Of a stretch of 64,000 nt of DNA, positions 1 to 6,536 are shown one piece after another. This DNA is from Actinoallomurus bryophytorum (GTDB lineage Bacteria; Actinomycetota; Actinomycetes; Streptosporangiales; Streptosporangiaceae). Both the position numbers and the translations under genes were made by a program. The stretch is taken from NCBI RefSeq assembly GCF_006716425.1, contig NZ_VFOZ01000001.1, forward strand, positions 248,001 to 312,000. The letters are read 5' to 3'. Within the stretch, counting starts at the first letter, position 1; every line of letters begins with the position of its first letter. The notes beneath the pieces were generated by a model that was not told the DNA's origin, searched no databases, and saw only the letters and a program-made list of their open reading frames with translations.

Positions 1-70
1 TCATGCCCCGCTTGTTGCGGACTTCCTTGACGCGTACCGCCACGATCTCGCTCACCTCGTGATTCAACAT
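1..70 (-). CDS. XRE-type regulator, N-terminus only
   Basis: Only the first 23 codons are in the window (ATG at 70, reading leftward). The peptide begins MLNHEVSEIVAVRVKEVRNK and continues RGM, which is the usual run into the first helix of an XRE/Cro helix-turn-helix repressor. It is divergent from the excisionase gene at 186, the classic layout of a repressor facing an early operon in an integrative element. An 8-bp-arm palindrome covers its start codon, which suggests autoregulation. The rest of the protein lies outside, so the family call rests on a short stretch and on context. Confidence 0.5.
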   Translation of the reverse strand, partial: MLNHEVSEIVAVRVKEVRNKRGM

Positions 71-165
71 ATCGTTGAATCTACCAGCCACATTGACAAC
101 GGTCTAGCACTACTGGGAACCTACGGGTAGTCAACGTTTCGACGTCTCGACACAACGAATCGTTG
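61..165. promoter_or_regulatory. two related palindromes between XRE gene and excisionase gene
   Basis: The first site, 61-81, is GATTCAAC-5 nt-GTTGAATC, perfect, and covers the XRE start codon. The second, 153-165, is CAACGA-A-TCGTTG, perfect, 20 bp before the excisionase ATG. Both share a TCAAC...TCGTTGA core. Such paired sites in a divergent promoter region are likely operators for the XRE protein. The binding itself is inferred. Confidence 0.55.
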
Positions 166-185
166 AGTAGTGAACGGGAGCCCAG

Positions 186-374
186 ATGGACGAAAAGCAC
201 CTGACCCCCGAGGACCTCGCCGAGCGTGTCGGCGTCCCGGTGAAGACGATCTATGGATGGAACTCGCGCGGCGATGGCCCGCGGTACATGAAGATCGGCC
301 GTCACGTGCGCTACAGGCTGGCCGACGTCGTGACGTGGGAGAACTCCCGGTACGCGGGAGCCGCGGCCCGGTGA
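186..374 (+). CDS. xis: excisionase-like HTH protein (Xis)
   Basis: The 62-aa protein is a single MerR/HTH_17-type DNA-binding domain: LTPEDLAERVGVPVKTIYGW, then a basic wing with YMKIGRHVRY. That is the size and fold of excisionases of actinomycete integrative elements, which bend att DNA and direct the integrase toward excision. It starts at ATG 186, six bases after a GGGAG ribosome site. Its stop overlaps the GTG of the next gene by four bases, so it heads the element's early operon. The integrase is not in the window. A transcriptional regulator of the same fold cannot be excluded. Confidence 0.75.
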   Translation: MDEKHLTPEDLAERVGVPVKTIYGWNSRGDGPRYMKIGRHVRYRLADVVTWENSRYAGAAAR

Positions 375-610
375 CCACAGACACGAAGGCCCGGTCCCCA
401 CGGCAGGGAACCGGGCCAGACGAAGACGATCAGCCGGGCGGGCATCACGCTGACCAGAGCGTACCTCGCCTCGATGACGTTCGCCCGCCAGTGCTGCGGG
501 CCTGGGCCTCGGCCTGCTGGCACCTCGCCGACGTCGGCGTGCGCCCGCTACCACCGCGGTACGTCGAAGCGGCACTTCGACGTCGGGGGTGGTGGCCCCG
601 TGACGAGTGA
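371..610 (+). CDS. small hypothetical protein of the early operon
   Basis: This is a 79-aa protein with GTG start at 371, overlapping the excisionase stop (GTGA). The first half is polar and probably disordered (TDTKARSPRQGTGPDEDDQPGG). The second half has a compact hydrophobic stretch around WASACWHLADVGV and ends RRRGWWPRDE. I recognise no family. Its end overlaps the start of the replication gene at 600, so it is translationally coupled on both sides. The start was chosen because of that overlap; the longer upstream extension runs through the excisionase gene in another frame. Confidence 0.5.
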   Translation: MTTDTKARSPRQGTGPDEDDQPGGHHADQSVPRLDDVRPPVLRAWASACWHLADVGVRPLPPRYVEAALRRRGWWPRDE

Positions 611-2198
611 GCCAGACGGTCCGCTGATCGCCGATATCGACGCCGAGCGCGCGGTGCTCGGCGCGTGCATGACCTCGGCCGCGGCTGTCGAGCGGGCCAT
701 CGACGTCCTCGACGGCTCGGACGACTTCGTGCGGCCCGCACACCGGATGATCTGGCGGGCGCTGGTCGACCTCACCGTGACCGGCCGACCGACCGACCCG
801 GTAGTCCTGCGGGACGAACTGCGACGCCGCGGCGAGATCGCGCGTGTGGGCGAGGGCGCCTACCTCGCCGAGCTGTACGCCGTCGCGCCGCCGGGTGTGG
901 AGATCGAGTATCACGCGGGCATCGTCGCCGGACTCGGCACGCGCCGCCGCGCGCTGGAGGTCGTCGAGCACGCCCGGCAGCGGCTGCAGAGCCCAGAGGC
1001 GGACGCGGCCGAGGTCGTCACCGACGTCATCGCCGCCCTCGATCTGACTCGACAGGAGCGCGCGGGCGCACTCGGCGGGCCGGAGTTCATCCTCCTCGAC
1101 GACTTCCTCGCCGTGGAGGATGAGCCGGCGTTCTACCGCGTTGACGGTCTCTGGCCGGTCGGTGGCCGGATCGTGGCCGCCGCACAGTTCAAGGCCGGGA
1201 AGACGACCATGCGGGACAACGTCGTGCGGGCCCTGGTCGACAAGGAGGAGTTCCTCGGCGCGTTCAGCGTCACCCCGCCCGAGGGCCGCGTCGTCATCAT
1301 CGACAACGAGCTCGACGAACGCATGCTCCGCCGCTGGCTCCGCGATCAGGGCATCGTGAACACCCGGCAGGTGGCCGTCCTGTCGCTGCGAGGGAAGGTC
1401 GGCACGTTCGACCTACGCGACCGCGCCGGCCGGGCCCGCTGGGCGACGAAGCTCCGCGCCATCGAGGCCAGCGTCGTCATCCTCGATTGCCTCCGCCCCG
1501 TCCTCGACGCGCTCGGCCTGAGCGAGGACAAGGACGCCGGACAGTTCCTCGTCGCCTTCGACGCACTCCTCGATGAGGCCGGCGTGTCCGAGGGCCTGGT
1601 GAACCACCACATGGGCCACAACGGCGAACGCTCCCGAGGAGACAGCCGCATCCTCGACTGGCCCGACGTCACGTGGCGCCTCGTACGCGAGAAAGGCGAG
1701 GACGGCGAGACGCTCGCCGACGCGCGCCGCTACTTCTCCGCGTACGGCCGCGACGTCGACGTACCCGAGGGCCTGCTGACCTACGACCAGCCGCACCGAC
1801 GCCTCCTGCTCGCCGGCGGCACGCGCCGAGAGACCGCGGCCGATGCCGTGATCCCGGACATCCTCGACTACCTCACCGGGAACCCGGGCGCGTCCGGGCG
1901 CGCCGTCGAGTCGGCGCTGAGCCCGCACCCGCATAAGCGGCTCGACGTCCGTACGGCGCTCCGCCGGGCCATCGGACAGGGAAAGGTCGACACGGCGGAG
2001 GGTCCTCGACGGGCCATCCTGCACTTCGCCACCACCCCCGAAAACGCCAGTGCGCCGAGTGCGCCGAGTGTGCGCCAGCGCACTAGTGATGAGTGCGCCA
2101 GTGCGCCTATAGGGCGCACGGCGCACACACACCCCGAAGAGGGTCAGTGCGCCGCGGCGCACTCAGACGATCAGGGGCCGATCGATGACCCCCGATGA
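600..2198 (+). CDS. DnaB-N / RepA-like AAA ATPase (replication protein)
   Basis: The protein is 532 aa from GTG 600. Residues about 5-110 match the DnaB helicase N-terminal domain (DAERAVLGACM; HRMIWRALVDL). Residues about 180-400 form a RecA-type ATPase of the plasmid RepA/AAA_25 type, with Walker A FKAGKTT (Lys201) and Walker B VVIIDNE (Asp235). The conserved NHHMGHNGERSRGDSRILDW block follows. It probably acts as helicase or primosome loader at the element's origin. The last ~50 residues are low complexity because the DNA there is a tandem/inverted repeat array. It sits directly after xis, as replication genes do in pSAM2-type elements. Its biochemical activity is inferred from family. Confidence 0.8.
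   Translation: MTSEPDGPLIADIDAERAVLGACMTSAAAVERAIDVLDGSDDFVRPAHRMIWRALVDLTVTGRPTDPVVLRDELRRRGEIARVGEGAYLAELYAVAPPGVEIEYHAGIVAGLGTRRRALEVVEHARQRLQSPEADAAEVVTDVIAALDLTRQERAGALGGPEFILLDDFLAVEDEPAFYRVDGLWPVGGRIVAAAQFKAGKTTMRDNVVRALVDKEEFLGAFSVTPPEGRVVIIDNELDERMLRRWLRDQGIVNTRQVAVLSLRGKVGTFDLRDRAGRARWATKLRAIEASVVILDCLRPVLDALGLSEDKDAGQFLVAFDALLDEAGVSEGLVNHHMGHNGERSRGDSRILDWPDVTWRLVREKGEDGETLADARRYFSAYGRDVDVPEGLLTYDQPHRRLLLAGGTRRETAADAVIPDILDYLTGNPGASGRAVESALSPHPHKRLDVRTALRRAIGQGKVDTAEGPRRAILHFATTPENASAPSAPSVRQRTSDECASAPIGRTAHTHPEEGQCAAAHSDDQGPIDDPR
2049..2163. repeat. iteron-like AGTGCGCC array inside the rep gene
   Basis: About ten copies of AGTGCGCC or its complement GGCGCACT/GGCGCACA lie within 115 bp: direct at 2049, 2058, 2092, 2100 and 2146, variant at 2067, and inverted at 2077, 2112, 2120 and 2156. 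The last pair makes a perfect 18-bp palindrome (2146-2163). Another pair, 2101-2119, is GTGCGCC-TATAG-GGCGCAC. This is what an origin bound by an initiator looks like, and pSAM2-like elements place their origin within rep. Origin function is an inference. Confidence 0.55.
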
Positions 2199-2376
2199 CC
2201 TCGCTGCGGACGTGGTCGCCGTGGTCGACGCCCGGCTCGCCGAGCGCCTCGCCGAGCACGCCCGACGCCGCGAGGCCGAGCGTGTCGCGCGGGCCCGCCG
2301 GAGCGCTGTCCGTGCGGCCGGCCTCCGCCAGCGCCACGCCGCGAAGCTCGCACGCATCCAGAACGAGAGGAACTGA
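2185..2376 (+). CDS. small basic coiled-coil-like protein
   Basis: This is a 63-aa protein starting at ATG 2185, overlapping the end of the replication gene by 14 bases. It is almost entirely one charged Ala/Arg/Glu helix (ADVVAVVDARLAERLAEHARR and onward) with a basic C-terminus. No known domain is apparent. Position and overlap say it is co-translated with the replication protein. DNA binding or assembly of the replication complex are possible roles, but nothing in the sequence proves either. Confidence 0.45.
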   Translation: MTPDDLAADVVAVVDARLAERLAEHARRREAERVARARRSAVRAAGLRQRHAAKLARIQNERN

Positions 2377-2378
2377 TC

Positions 2379-2615
2379 ATGACCATCCACATCACCGTGC
2401 CGCGCCTGCCCGCCGGCGCCGCCTCGAACTTCGCCGGCCTCGGCGGCCTGCTCGCCGTCGTCGTCGCCGTGGGCGGCCTGGTCGGCGTCTGGTGGGCCGT
2501 CCTCGCCGCCGGGATCGTCACGACCGCCCTGGCGGCCATCGCCCAGATGAACGCCGAGGCCGAGCAGGCCGCACCCGCGCGGCCGTACGCGATGCCCGAA
2601 CCGGCACAGAGATAG
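2379..2615 (+). CDS. small membrane protein
   Basis: The protein is 78 aa and starts at ATG 2379, two bases after the previous stop. Residues about 18-50 are strongly hydrophobic (GLGGLLAVVVAVGGLVGVWW, then AVLAAGIVTTALAAIA) and form one or two membrane helices. The C-terminal tail is short and polar. Small membrane proteins of this type are common in the transfer/replication operons of actinomycete integrative elements. I cannot name a family or assign a role. Confidence 0.55.
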   Translation: MTIHITVPRLPAGAASNFAGLGGLLAVVVAVGGLVGVWWAVLAAGIVTTALAAIAQMNAEAEQAAPARPYAMPEPAQR

Positions 2616-2627
2616 AGGAGAGACCCC

Positions 2628-2912
2628 ATGACCGCTCAAGCGAGCGCGAAAGCCGTCACCGGGACTGGCGCGGTTCAGGCCGGTCCCTGCACGCTCCGCG
2701 GCCTGTCGCTGCGGGACACCAGCGGCTCGGGCAACACGGTGAAGATCTACGACAACGCCTCAGCCGCGTCGGGCACCGTGCTGTACGCCTACGCCCTGGG
2801 AACGTCCGGAGCCACCACCCCGCCGGTCACGATCGATGGCGGTCTGCGCGCCGTAAACGGCCTGTACCTGTCCACCACCGGTTCGGTCGAAGGGTCGGTG
2901 TGGATCGCGTGA
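2628..2912 (+). CDS. phage-like beta-rich small protein
   Basis: This is a 94-aa protein with a good ribosome site (GAGGAG at 2615-2620). The sequence is Gly/Ser/Thr rich with alternating beta strands: LRGLSLRDTSGSGNTVKIYDN, ASGTVLYAYALG, VNGLYLSTTGSVEGSVWIA. I recall this pattern from small proteins encoded among virion genes of tailed phages, where they are unassigned or decoration-like. No other virion gene is visible nearby, so it may be a borrowed module or a satellite component. The family link is from memory of the pattern, not a search. Confidence 0.5.
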   Translation: MTAQASAKAVTGTGAVQAGPCTLRGLSLRDTSGSGNTVKIYDNASAASGTVLYAYALGTSGATTPPVTIDGGLRAVNGLYLSTTGSVEGSVWIA

Positions 2913-3310
2913 ACGTCCCCGACACCGCACCCCGACCGCCCGAGGGTCTGCGCGGCGAGGACCTCGCCGAGTGGGCGAAGGCCGACCAGAGCAACGGCCA
3001 AGAACGCGCACACGTGCTCTGGCTCACCGTCGCCACCGAGCCCGGGCAGAACCTGCTCGCTACGCGCCTTGCCGATCTCCTCGGCTGGCCCGAGCCCGAC
3101 GCCTCACCCGAGCGGATCCTCGCGACGGTCGACAAGTCGGCCGCGTTCCCGCCCGGCCGGGTCCTGCACACCGAACGGAACCGGCCCGCGTGGGCGCAGC
3201 GACCCGAGCTGATTGCCGCTCTCGAGCAGCGCTGCCAGTCGGCCGGCCCGAACGCCTACACGTCGGCACCCGTCGACCCCGGCCGGATCGACAAGGGCCT
3301 GTTCCGGTGA
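2909..3310 (+). CDS. hypothetical protein
   Basis: The protein is 133 aa from GTG 2909, overlapping the previous stop as GTGA. It is soluble and proline-rich, with a central region LAEWAKADQSNGQERAHVLW, then ATRLADLLGWPEP and a C-terminal WAQRPELIAALEQRCQ. No catalytic motif or known fold stands out. The tight coupling to the phage-like gene before it suggests a shared module. The start rests on the four-base overlap. Confidence 0.45.
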   Translation: MNVPDTAPRPPEGLRGEDLAEWAKADQSNGQERAHVLWLTVATEPGQNLLATRLADLLGWPEPDASPERILATVDKSAAFPPGRVLHTERNRPAWAQRPELIAALEQRCQSAGPNAYTSAPVDPGRIDKGLFR

Positions 3311-3411
3311 CCGTCCGGTGGGCCGCCCTCCGCGGTCGGCGCACCCTCGCAGGACTCGACGCGAACGCGCCGCGCATGGTGCGCGGCGCCCCACGAATGA
3401 AGGAGACACCC

Positions 3412-3984
3412 ATGTCCACGCCAGTGCTTCCCGTCCGGCCGGTTCGCCCGCGCATCCCCGCGCCCGAACTCCTCGAACGCGCCGCCGAGTACGGCTTCCC
3501 CGTGCGGGACGTGAACGACGTCTGGCTGACCCGCGACGGCGACCTCGTCATCTCCAGCGGCGCCGGCGTCGAGCACATCTGCGTGCCCGAAGACCGGCCG
3601 GACGGCGCCGGGCAGCACGGCGTACTGCTGCACCGTGCCGCACCGGGCTACGCCGAACCGCGCGGCTCACGGAAGTTCGTGCCCCGCGACACCGGCCCGG
3701 TGAACGAGCCGTGGACCATCGCCGATCTCGAGTGGGCGGGCCGTCAGCTTGTCGCGCCCGCGGCCGAGGGGATCGCGGACGGGTTCGGTGGCTTCCGCTC
3801 GTGGCTGTTCGCCGAGGACGACGCGCCCGTACGGGCGTACCGGTTGTGGCAGGAGATCGCCAAGCGGAACCGCGGCGGCATCACGATGGCCGAGGCCGTC
3901 GCGAACTTCCCCACCGCCGCGCTGTGCCGCCAGCTCATCGCCGACTCGCGGTGGCTGTCCGTGGACGAAGCGGCCGCGCTGTGA
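3412..3984 (+). CDS. hypothetical protein of the mobile element
   Basis: The protein is 190 aa. The start at ATG 3412 is chosen because AAGGAG lies 6 bases upstream. An in-frame GTG at 3307 would add an Arg-rich stretch with no family character. Residues 15-70 read as a small alpha/beta region (ELLERAAEYGFPVRDVNDVW, LTRDGDLVISSGAGVEHICV). The C-terminal half is helical, with WLFAEDDAPVRAYRLWQEIA. I do not recognise a family. Its stop overlaps the GTG of the next gene. Confidence 0.5.
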   Translation: MSTPVLPVRPVRPRIPAPELLERAAEYGFPVRDVNDVWLTRDGDLVISSGAGVEHICVPEDRPDGAGQHGVLLHRAAPGYAEPRGSRKFVPRDTGPVNEPWTIADLEWAGRQLVAPAAEGIADGFGGFRSWLFAEDDAPVRAYRLWQEIAKRNRGGITMAEAVANFPTAALCRQLIADSRWLSVDEAAAL

Positions 3985-4307
3985 CCCCCGAACAGGCTGT
4001 GCACGCCCGCGGGATGCGTGCCATGTCCCGCGACGTGGTCGCCGTGCTCGACGTCGCCCAGGTCCTCCTCGAGCGGATCAACGTCGCACTCGCCGCCCCC
4101 GACCGGCACGCGATCAACAAGCCGTGCTGGCAGTGGGAGCGCCTCGTGGACGTACGGACCGCGGTGATCGGACTCCTGGACCCCGTCAGTGGCCCGCGCA
4201 TGATCGCTGAGAACGAGATCGCGGGATGTACGCAGATGCTCATCGCGGCCGGCCTCGAGCTGCCCGCGCCCGAAGAGAGGACCACCACCCATGCCCCGAT
4301 TCACTGA
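3981..4307 (+). CDS. hypothetical helical protein
   Basis: The protein is 108 aa from GTG 3981 (GTGA overlap with the gene before). The core is helical: MSRDVVAVLDVAQVLLERIN, then CWQWERLVDVRTAVIGLLD and MIAENEIAGCTQMLIAAGLE. No motif points to a function. The last 17 bases overlap the start of the next gene, whose ribosome site (GAAGAGAGG) lies inside this one, so the two are probably translated together. Confidence 0.4.
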   Translation: MTPEQAVHARGMRAMSRDVVAVLDVAQVLLERINVALAAPDRHAINKPCWQWERLVDVRTAVIGLLDPVSGPRMIAENEIAGCTQMLIAAGLELPAPEERTTTHAPIH

Positions 4308-4548
4308 CGAGCAGATCACCGCCATCAGCGAGGCCGCCACCCTGGAAGGACGGGACGCCGCGAGCGCGCTGCTCGCCACCGTCTGCCCAACGCCGGACAT
4401 CCTCATCGAGGCCCTCGCCGCAGCGAAGGCCGTACGCGCTGGGGAGTCCGTCGACCTCGGCGACGGCGAGTACCTCGCACGCGACCGCGGCACGGCCGGC
4501 GGCGCCGTCCTCGGCCGGACGGACGTCGAACGCGACTTCGGCGCATGA
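4291..4548 (+). CDS. small hypothetical protein
   Basis: The protein is 85 aa with ATG at 4291 and a purine-rich ribosome site just upstream. It is acidic and helical (FTDEQITAISEAATLEGRDA, then ILIEALAAAKAVRAGESVDL). It has no recognised domain. It overlaps both neighbours, by 17 bases on the left and by four on the right with the HELGH metallopeptidase-like gene. A chaperone or regulator of that protein is conceivable from position alone. Confidence 0.45.
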   Translation: MPRFTDEQITAISEAATLEGRDAASALLATVCPTPDILIEALAAAKAVRAGESVDLGDGEYLARDRGTAGGAVLGRTDVERDFGA

Positions 4549-5390
4549 CCGCACTCGACCGCGTGGCGTGGGGTGAGGTGCTCGGCGACCTGCTGACCGC
4601 CTCACCCCGCGAGGTGCGCGCCGCCGCGGCGCGCTGCGTGGCGCGGTCGACGTTCCTCGGCCTCGGCCCGATGACGCTCGCTGTCCTGGCGTTGCAGATG
4701 TCACCGGGGACCGTACGGCGCGCCCTGAGCGATCACGCGACGCTCGACGTCGACGGCATCGACCGCACCTTGATATGGCTGCACGAGGCCGCACGGCTCG
4801 CCCTAGCTACAGTCCAGCCACCGGCCCCCGCGCGGCCGTTCCCGCCCGGTGTCGTCGCCGACGTCGACCCGGAGCTGTACGGCCTGCCACTGCTCGAGGC
4901 CGCCGTCGAGCACGCACGCGCCACCACCGGGCGCCTCGGCGTCTACCTCGCCGACCTCGGCCCGGCCATCTCCGGACGCTGCACGTACCGCGCGCACGTC
5001 GACGTCGACGGCCAGCAGGCCGAGGCCATCGTGATCGAGCTGACGGCCGGACACACCACCGGCCAGTGGCTGCACGAGCTCGGCCACGCCCTCGACCCGC
5101 GCCGCGACCCGCGCACATCCGAGGAGGCCGAGGCGTACGCCGATCGACTCGCCGAGGGCCTCGGCGCCCTGGCACCACGCGCCTCGTACGGCCTCGTACG
5201 GGCACAGGCCGAGGAGACCTACAGCGAGGTACGGGCAGCCTTCCAGCGCCACCGCCACGCCCCCGTCGAGCACGCCCAGGAGGAGGGGGTCATCAGTAGT
5301 GACGCCCCCGACAAGGCGGGGGCTGACTGGCCGGCGCCTGGCCTGATGAGCCTGCTCGCCTTCGCCTCGCTGCCCCTGGTCGCCACCTGA
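4545..5390 (+). CDS. ImmA/IrrE-like putative zinc metallopeptidase
   Basis: The protein is 281 aa from ATG 4545 (ATGA overlap). The key feature is H177-E178-L-G-H181, followed 12 residues later by EEAEAYADRLAEGL (193-206). A zinc-binding HExGH helix followed by a Glu-rich E-x-E-A helix that can give the third ligand is the arrangement of ImmA/IrrE peptidases. In ICEBs1, ImmA cleaves the XRE repressor ImmR to trigger excision. This element also carries an XRE-type gene at its left edge, so a similar switch is a reasonable hypothesis. The N-terminal 90 residues are helical and unassigned. It is longer than a minimal ImmA (about 170 aa), and the homology is judged by eye only. Confidence 0.55.
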   Translation: MTALDRVAWGEVLGDLLTASPREVRAAAARCVARSTFLGLGPMTLAVLALQMSPGTVRRALSDHATLDVDGIDRTLIWLHEAARLALATVQPPAPARPFPPGVVADVDPELYGLPLLEAAVEHARATTGRLGVYLADLGPAISGRCTYRAHVDVDGQQAEAIVIELTAGHTTGQWLHELGHALDPRRDPRTSEEAEAYADRLAEGLGALAPRASYGLVRAQAEETYSEVRAAFQRHRHAPVEHAQEEGVISSDAPDKAGADWPAPGLMSLLAFASLPLVAT

Positions 5391-5393
5391 GCA

Positions 5394-5491
5394 GAGGCCG
5401 AGGTGCGTCAACCCTGCACACGTCACAGGCAAGGTCGAAGAGACGTCTCATCCTTCTGACGTCAATGATGCGGCCCGCGCACCTCGGCCTC
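5394..5491. repeat. 14-bp perfect inverted repeat after the operon
   Basis: GAGGCCGAGGTGCG at 5394-5407 pairs exactly with CGCACCTCGGCCTC at 5478-5491. The 70-nt interior holds further dyads (CCTG...CAGG, AGACGTCT). It begins three bases after the metallopeptidase stop codon, so it could be a long terminator-like hairpin or the start of a structured RNA or replication locus. Confidence 0.55.
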
Positions 5492-5553
5492 ATAGGTCAC
5501 ACACAGTGATAGGCGCGTGAGCGGTGACAATCACTGCACGTGATCGACGTTAG

Positions 5554-5648
5554 TGCAGGTCAGGGCGTTGCGCGTATCAATGCAGGTCAGGGCATCGGAC
5601 GTTTGTGCAGGTCAGGGCCGTGAGCATGGCATCGTCGCAGGTCAGGGG
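5554..5648 (+). repeat. four direct repeats TGCAGGTCAGGGC
   Basis: Copies start at 5554, 5581, 5606 and 5636. The last has one change at each end. Spacings are 27, 25 and 30 bp, between two and three helical turns, as in plasmid iterons or conjugal clt/oriT loci. The DNA here is less GC-rich than the genes around it. No gene is read through this stretch. Which protein binds it is unknown. Confidence 0.6.
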
Positions 5649-5930
5649 CCCCCCATCAAAGTCCATTGGATCATGACAGGTGGGAGACCTCGTCCGTCTC
5701 CCTTTTCTCTCCCCGTGGTCCATAACGTTCCGTAACTGGCCGGGAGGGAGCACGCAGCGGAAACTACTTAGAGCCATGTGTAAAAACGGGAGCCAGTGCG
5801 CGAGGTCTCCCGCCGTCACTCATATGGACTTCGACCCGGGGGGGCATTATCACTCTGCGTGGGGAGAGTTTTCGGTGCCGTTCGAGTGAGGTGCGCCGCC
5901 GTCACGCAGAGGGACATTGGGCCGGGGGGT
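5647..5930. repeat. three copies of a ~45-bp module, one inverted
   Basis: 5647-5692 and 5801-5845 form a long imperfect inverted repeat. Shared blocks are GCCCCCC, TC(A/G)AAGTCCAT and TGAC-GG-GGGAGACCTCG. A third, weaker copy at 5897-5930 is in the same direction as the second (CGCCGTCAC, then GGGGGG). Together with the iterons this makes a ~550-bp structured non-coding locus in the middle of the element. Confidence 0.5.
5682..5706 (+). terminator. hairpin with T tract
   Basis: GGGAGAC (5682-5688), a 7-nt loop and GTCTCCC (5696-5702) are followed by TTTT. It looks like an intrinsic terminator for transcripts coming from the left operon. It uses part of the inverted module described at 5647-5692, so it may have a second role. 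Confidence 0.55.
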
Positions 5931-5940
5931 AACAGCAGAA

Positions 5941-5979
5941 GGCCGGCCGCCTCCCTGGGGGATGGGAGAGCGGCCGGCC
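5941..5979. terminator. 10-bp perfect hairpin GGCCGGCCGC/GCGGCCGGCC
   Basis: The arms are 5941-5950 and 5970-5979 with a 19-nt loop. It lies just past the stop codon of the leftward DUF397 gene and between convergent transcription units, so it is probably a (bidirectional) terminator. No clear T tract is present. Confidence 0.55.
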
Positions 5980-5991
5980 AGTTGTGCCGGG

Positions 5992-6105
5992 TCAGGCGTT
6001 GGCGAACCAGTCCTGCCCGTCGCAGAGTTCGGCGACCTGGACGCAGTTACCGCCGCCCTGCTCGTCGCCGGTACCGCTGTAGCTCGACGTCTTCCATGTC
6101 GTCAT
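5992..6105 (-). CDS. truncated DUF397 protein
   Basis: This is a 37-aa protein, too short to be found easily. It begins MTTWKTSSYSGTGDEQGGGN and continues CVQVAEL. The W-x-(K/T)-S-S-Y-S-G...NCV(E/Q)VA motif is the signature of DUF397, an actinobacterial family that usually partners XRE regulators. Normal members run about 60-75 aa and continue through a D-S-K...W segment. This one ends CDGQDWFANA, so the C-terminal half is missing or replaced. Start ATG 6105 has a GAGAGGGG ribosome site. It is likely a remnant or a minimal partner of a regulator in the element. Confidence 0.65.
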   Translation of the reverse strand: MTTWKTSSYSGTGDEQGGGNCVQVAELCDGQDWFANA

Positions 6106-6130
6106 GCCGTTCCCCTCTCTCTCGTTGTCG

Positions 6131-6207
6131 CCGCGTCCCGAGGACATTCGCAGCCTCGGGACGCGGCGCCTGGGACCCCGGCACGAGGGGTGAACAACGT
6201 GCCGGGG
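6131..6207. terminator. two consecutive perfect hairpins
   Basis: The first is CCGCGTCCCGAGG (6131-6143) with CCTCGGGACGCGG (6154-6166), 13 bp. The second is CCCCGGCACG (6176-6185) with CGTGCCGGGG (6198-6207), 10 bp. They lie between the small leftward gene at 6280 and the DUF397 gene, upstream of the latter. They could end the upstream transcript or structure the DUF397 5' leader. Confidence 0.5.
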
Positions 6208-6279
6208 CCGTCTGGGGGGACGAGGCAGGGGCGCGGCTCCTTCCCCAAGGTTTGACCGCGACGCCCCCACCTCATCCGA

Positions 6280-6390
6280 TCAGGGGGGCGGTGGCTTCGG
6301 GTCGTCCTCGGGCGCGTCCTCGGCATCGTCGCACTCGGCCTGAGCCTCTTGATAGCGCAGATACATGATCTCCAGCCAGGGTGAGCTCAC
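6280..6390 (-). CDS. very small acidic hypothetical protein
   Basis: This is a 36-aa ORF from GTG 6390 reading leftward: VSSPWLEIMYLRYQEAQAEC, then a DDAEDAPEDDP acidic run ending in four prolines. It starts inside the stop codon of the gene upstream (GTGA overlap), the same junction type used throughout this element, which is the main reason to think it is translated. There is no family and no motif. Confidence 0.35.
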   Translation of the reverse strand: MSSPWLEIMYLRYQEAQAECDDAEDAPEDDPKPPPP

Positions 6391-6536
6391 TGGCCGGCGT
6401 CCTCGTCGTCCTCGTCGTCCGGCTCCAGGTCGTCCGGGTCGTGGCGCACAGGCTCGTGGCGCAGCATCTGCATGGCGTGCGTGAACTCCTCGGGAGTCAT
6501 GGGCTCCCGGCCGCCGGGCCCGCTGTTGGCGATCAT
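6387..6536 (-). CDS. small acidic hypothetical protein
   Basis: This is a 49-aa protein from ATG 6536. It contains MTPEEFTHAMQMLRHEPVRH and an Asp/Glu tail (DDEDDEDAGQ). It overlaps the gene upstream by four bases (ATGA) and the one downstream by four (GTGA), so three small genes form one leftward operon 6790-6280. Very acidic small proteins on mobile elements are sometimes DNA mimics or anti-defence factors. There is no evidence for that here beyond composition. Confidence 0.5.
   Translation of the reverse strand: MIANSGPGGREPMTPEEFTHAMQMLRHEPVRHDPDDLEPDDEDDEDAGQ

Noticed and set aside
5680-5889. 69-codon ORF within the structured non-coding locus
   Set aside because: No ribosome site or family; it crosses the inverted repeat and terminator, so RNA/DNA structure explains the region better.
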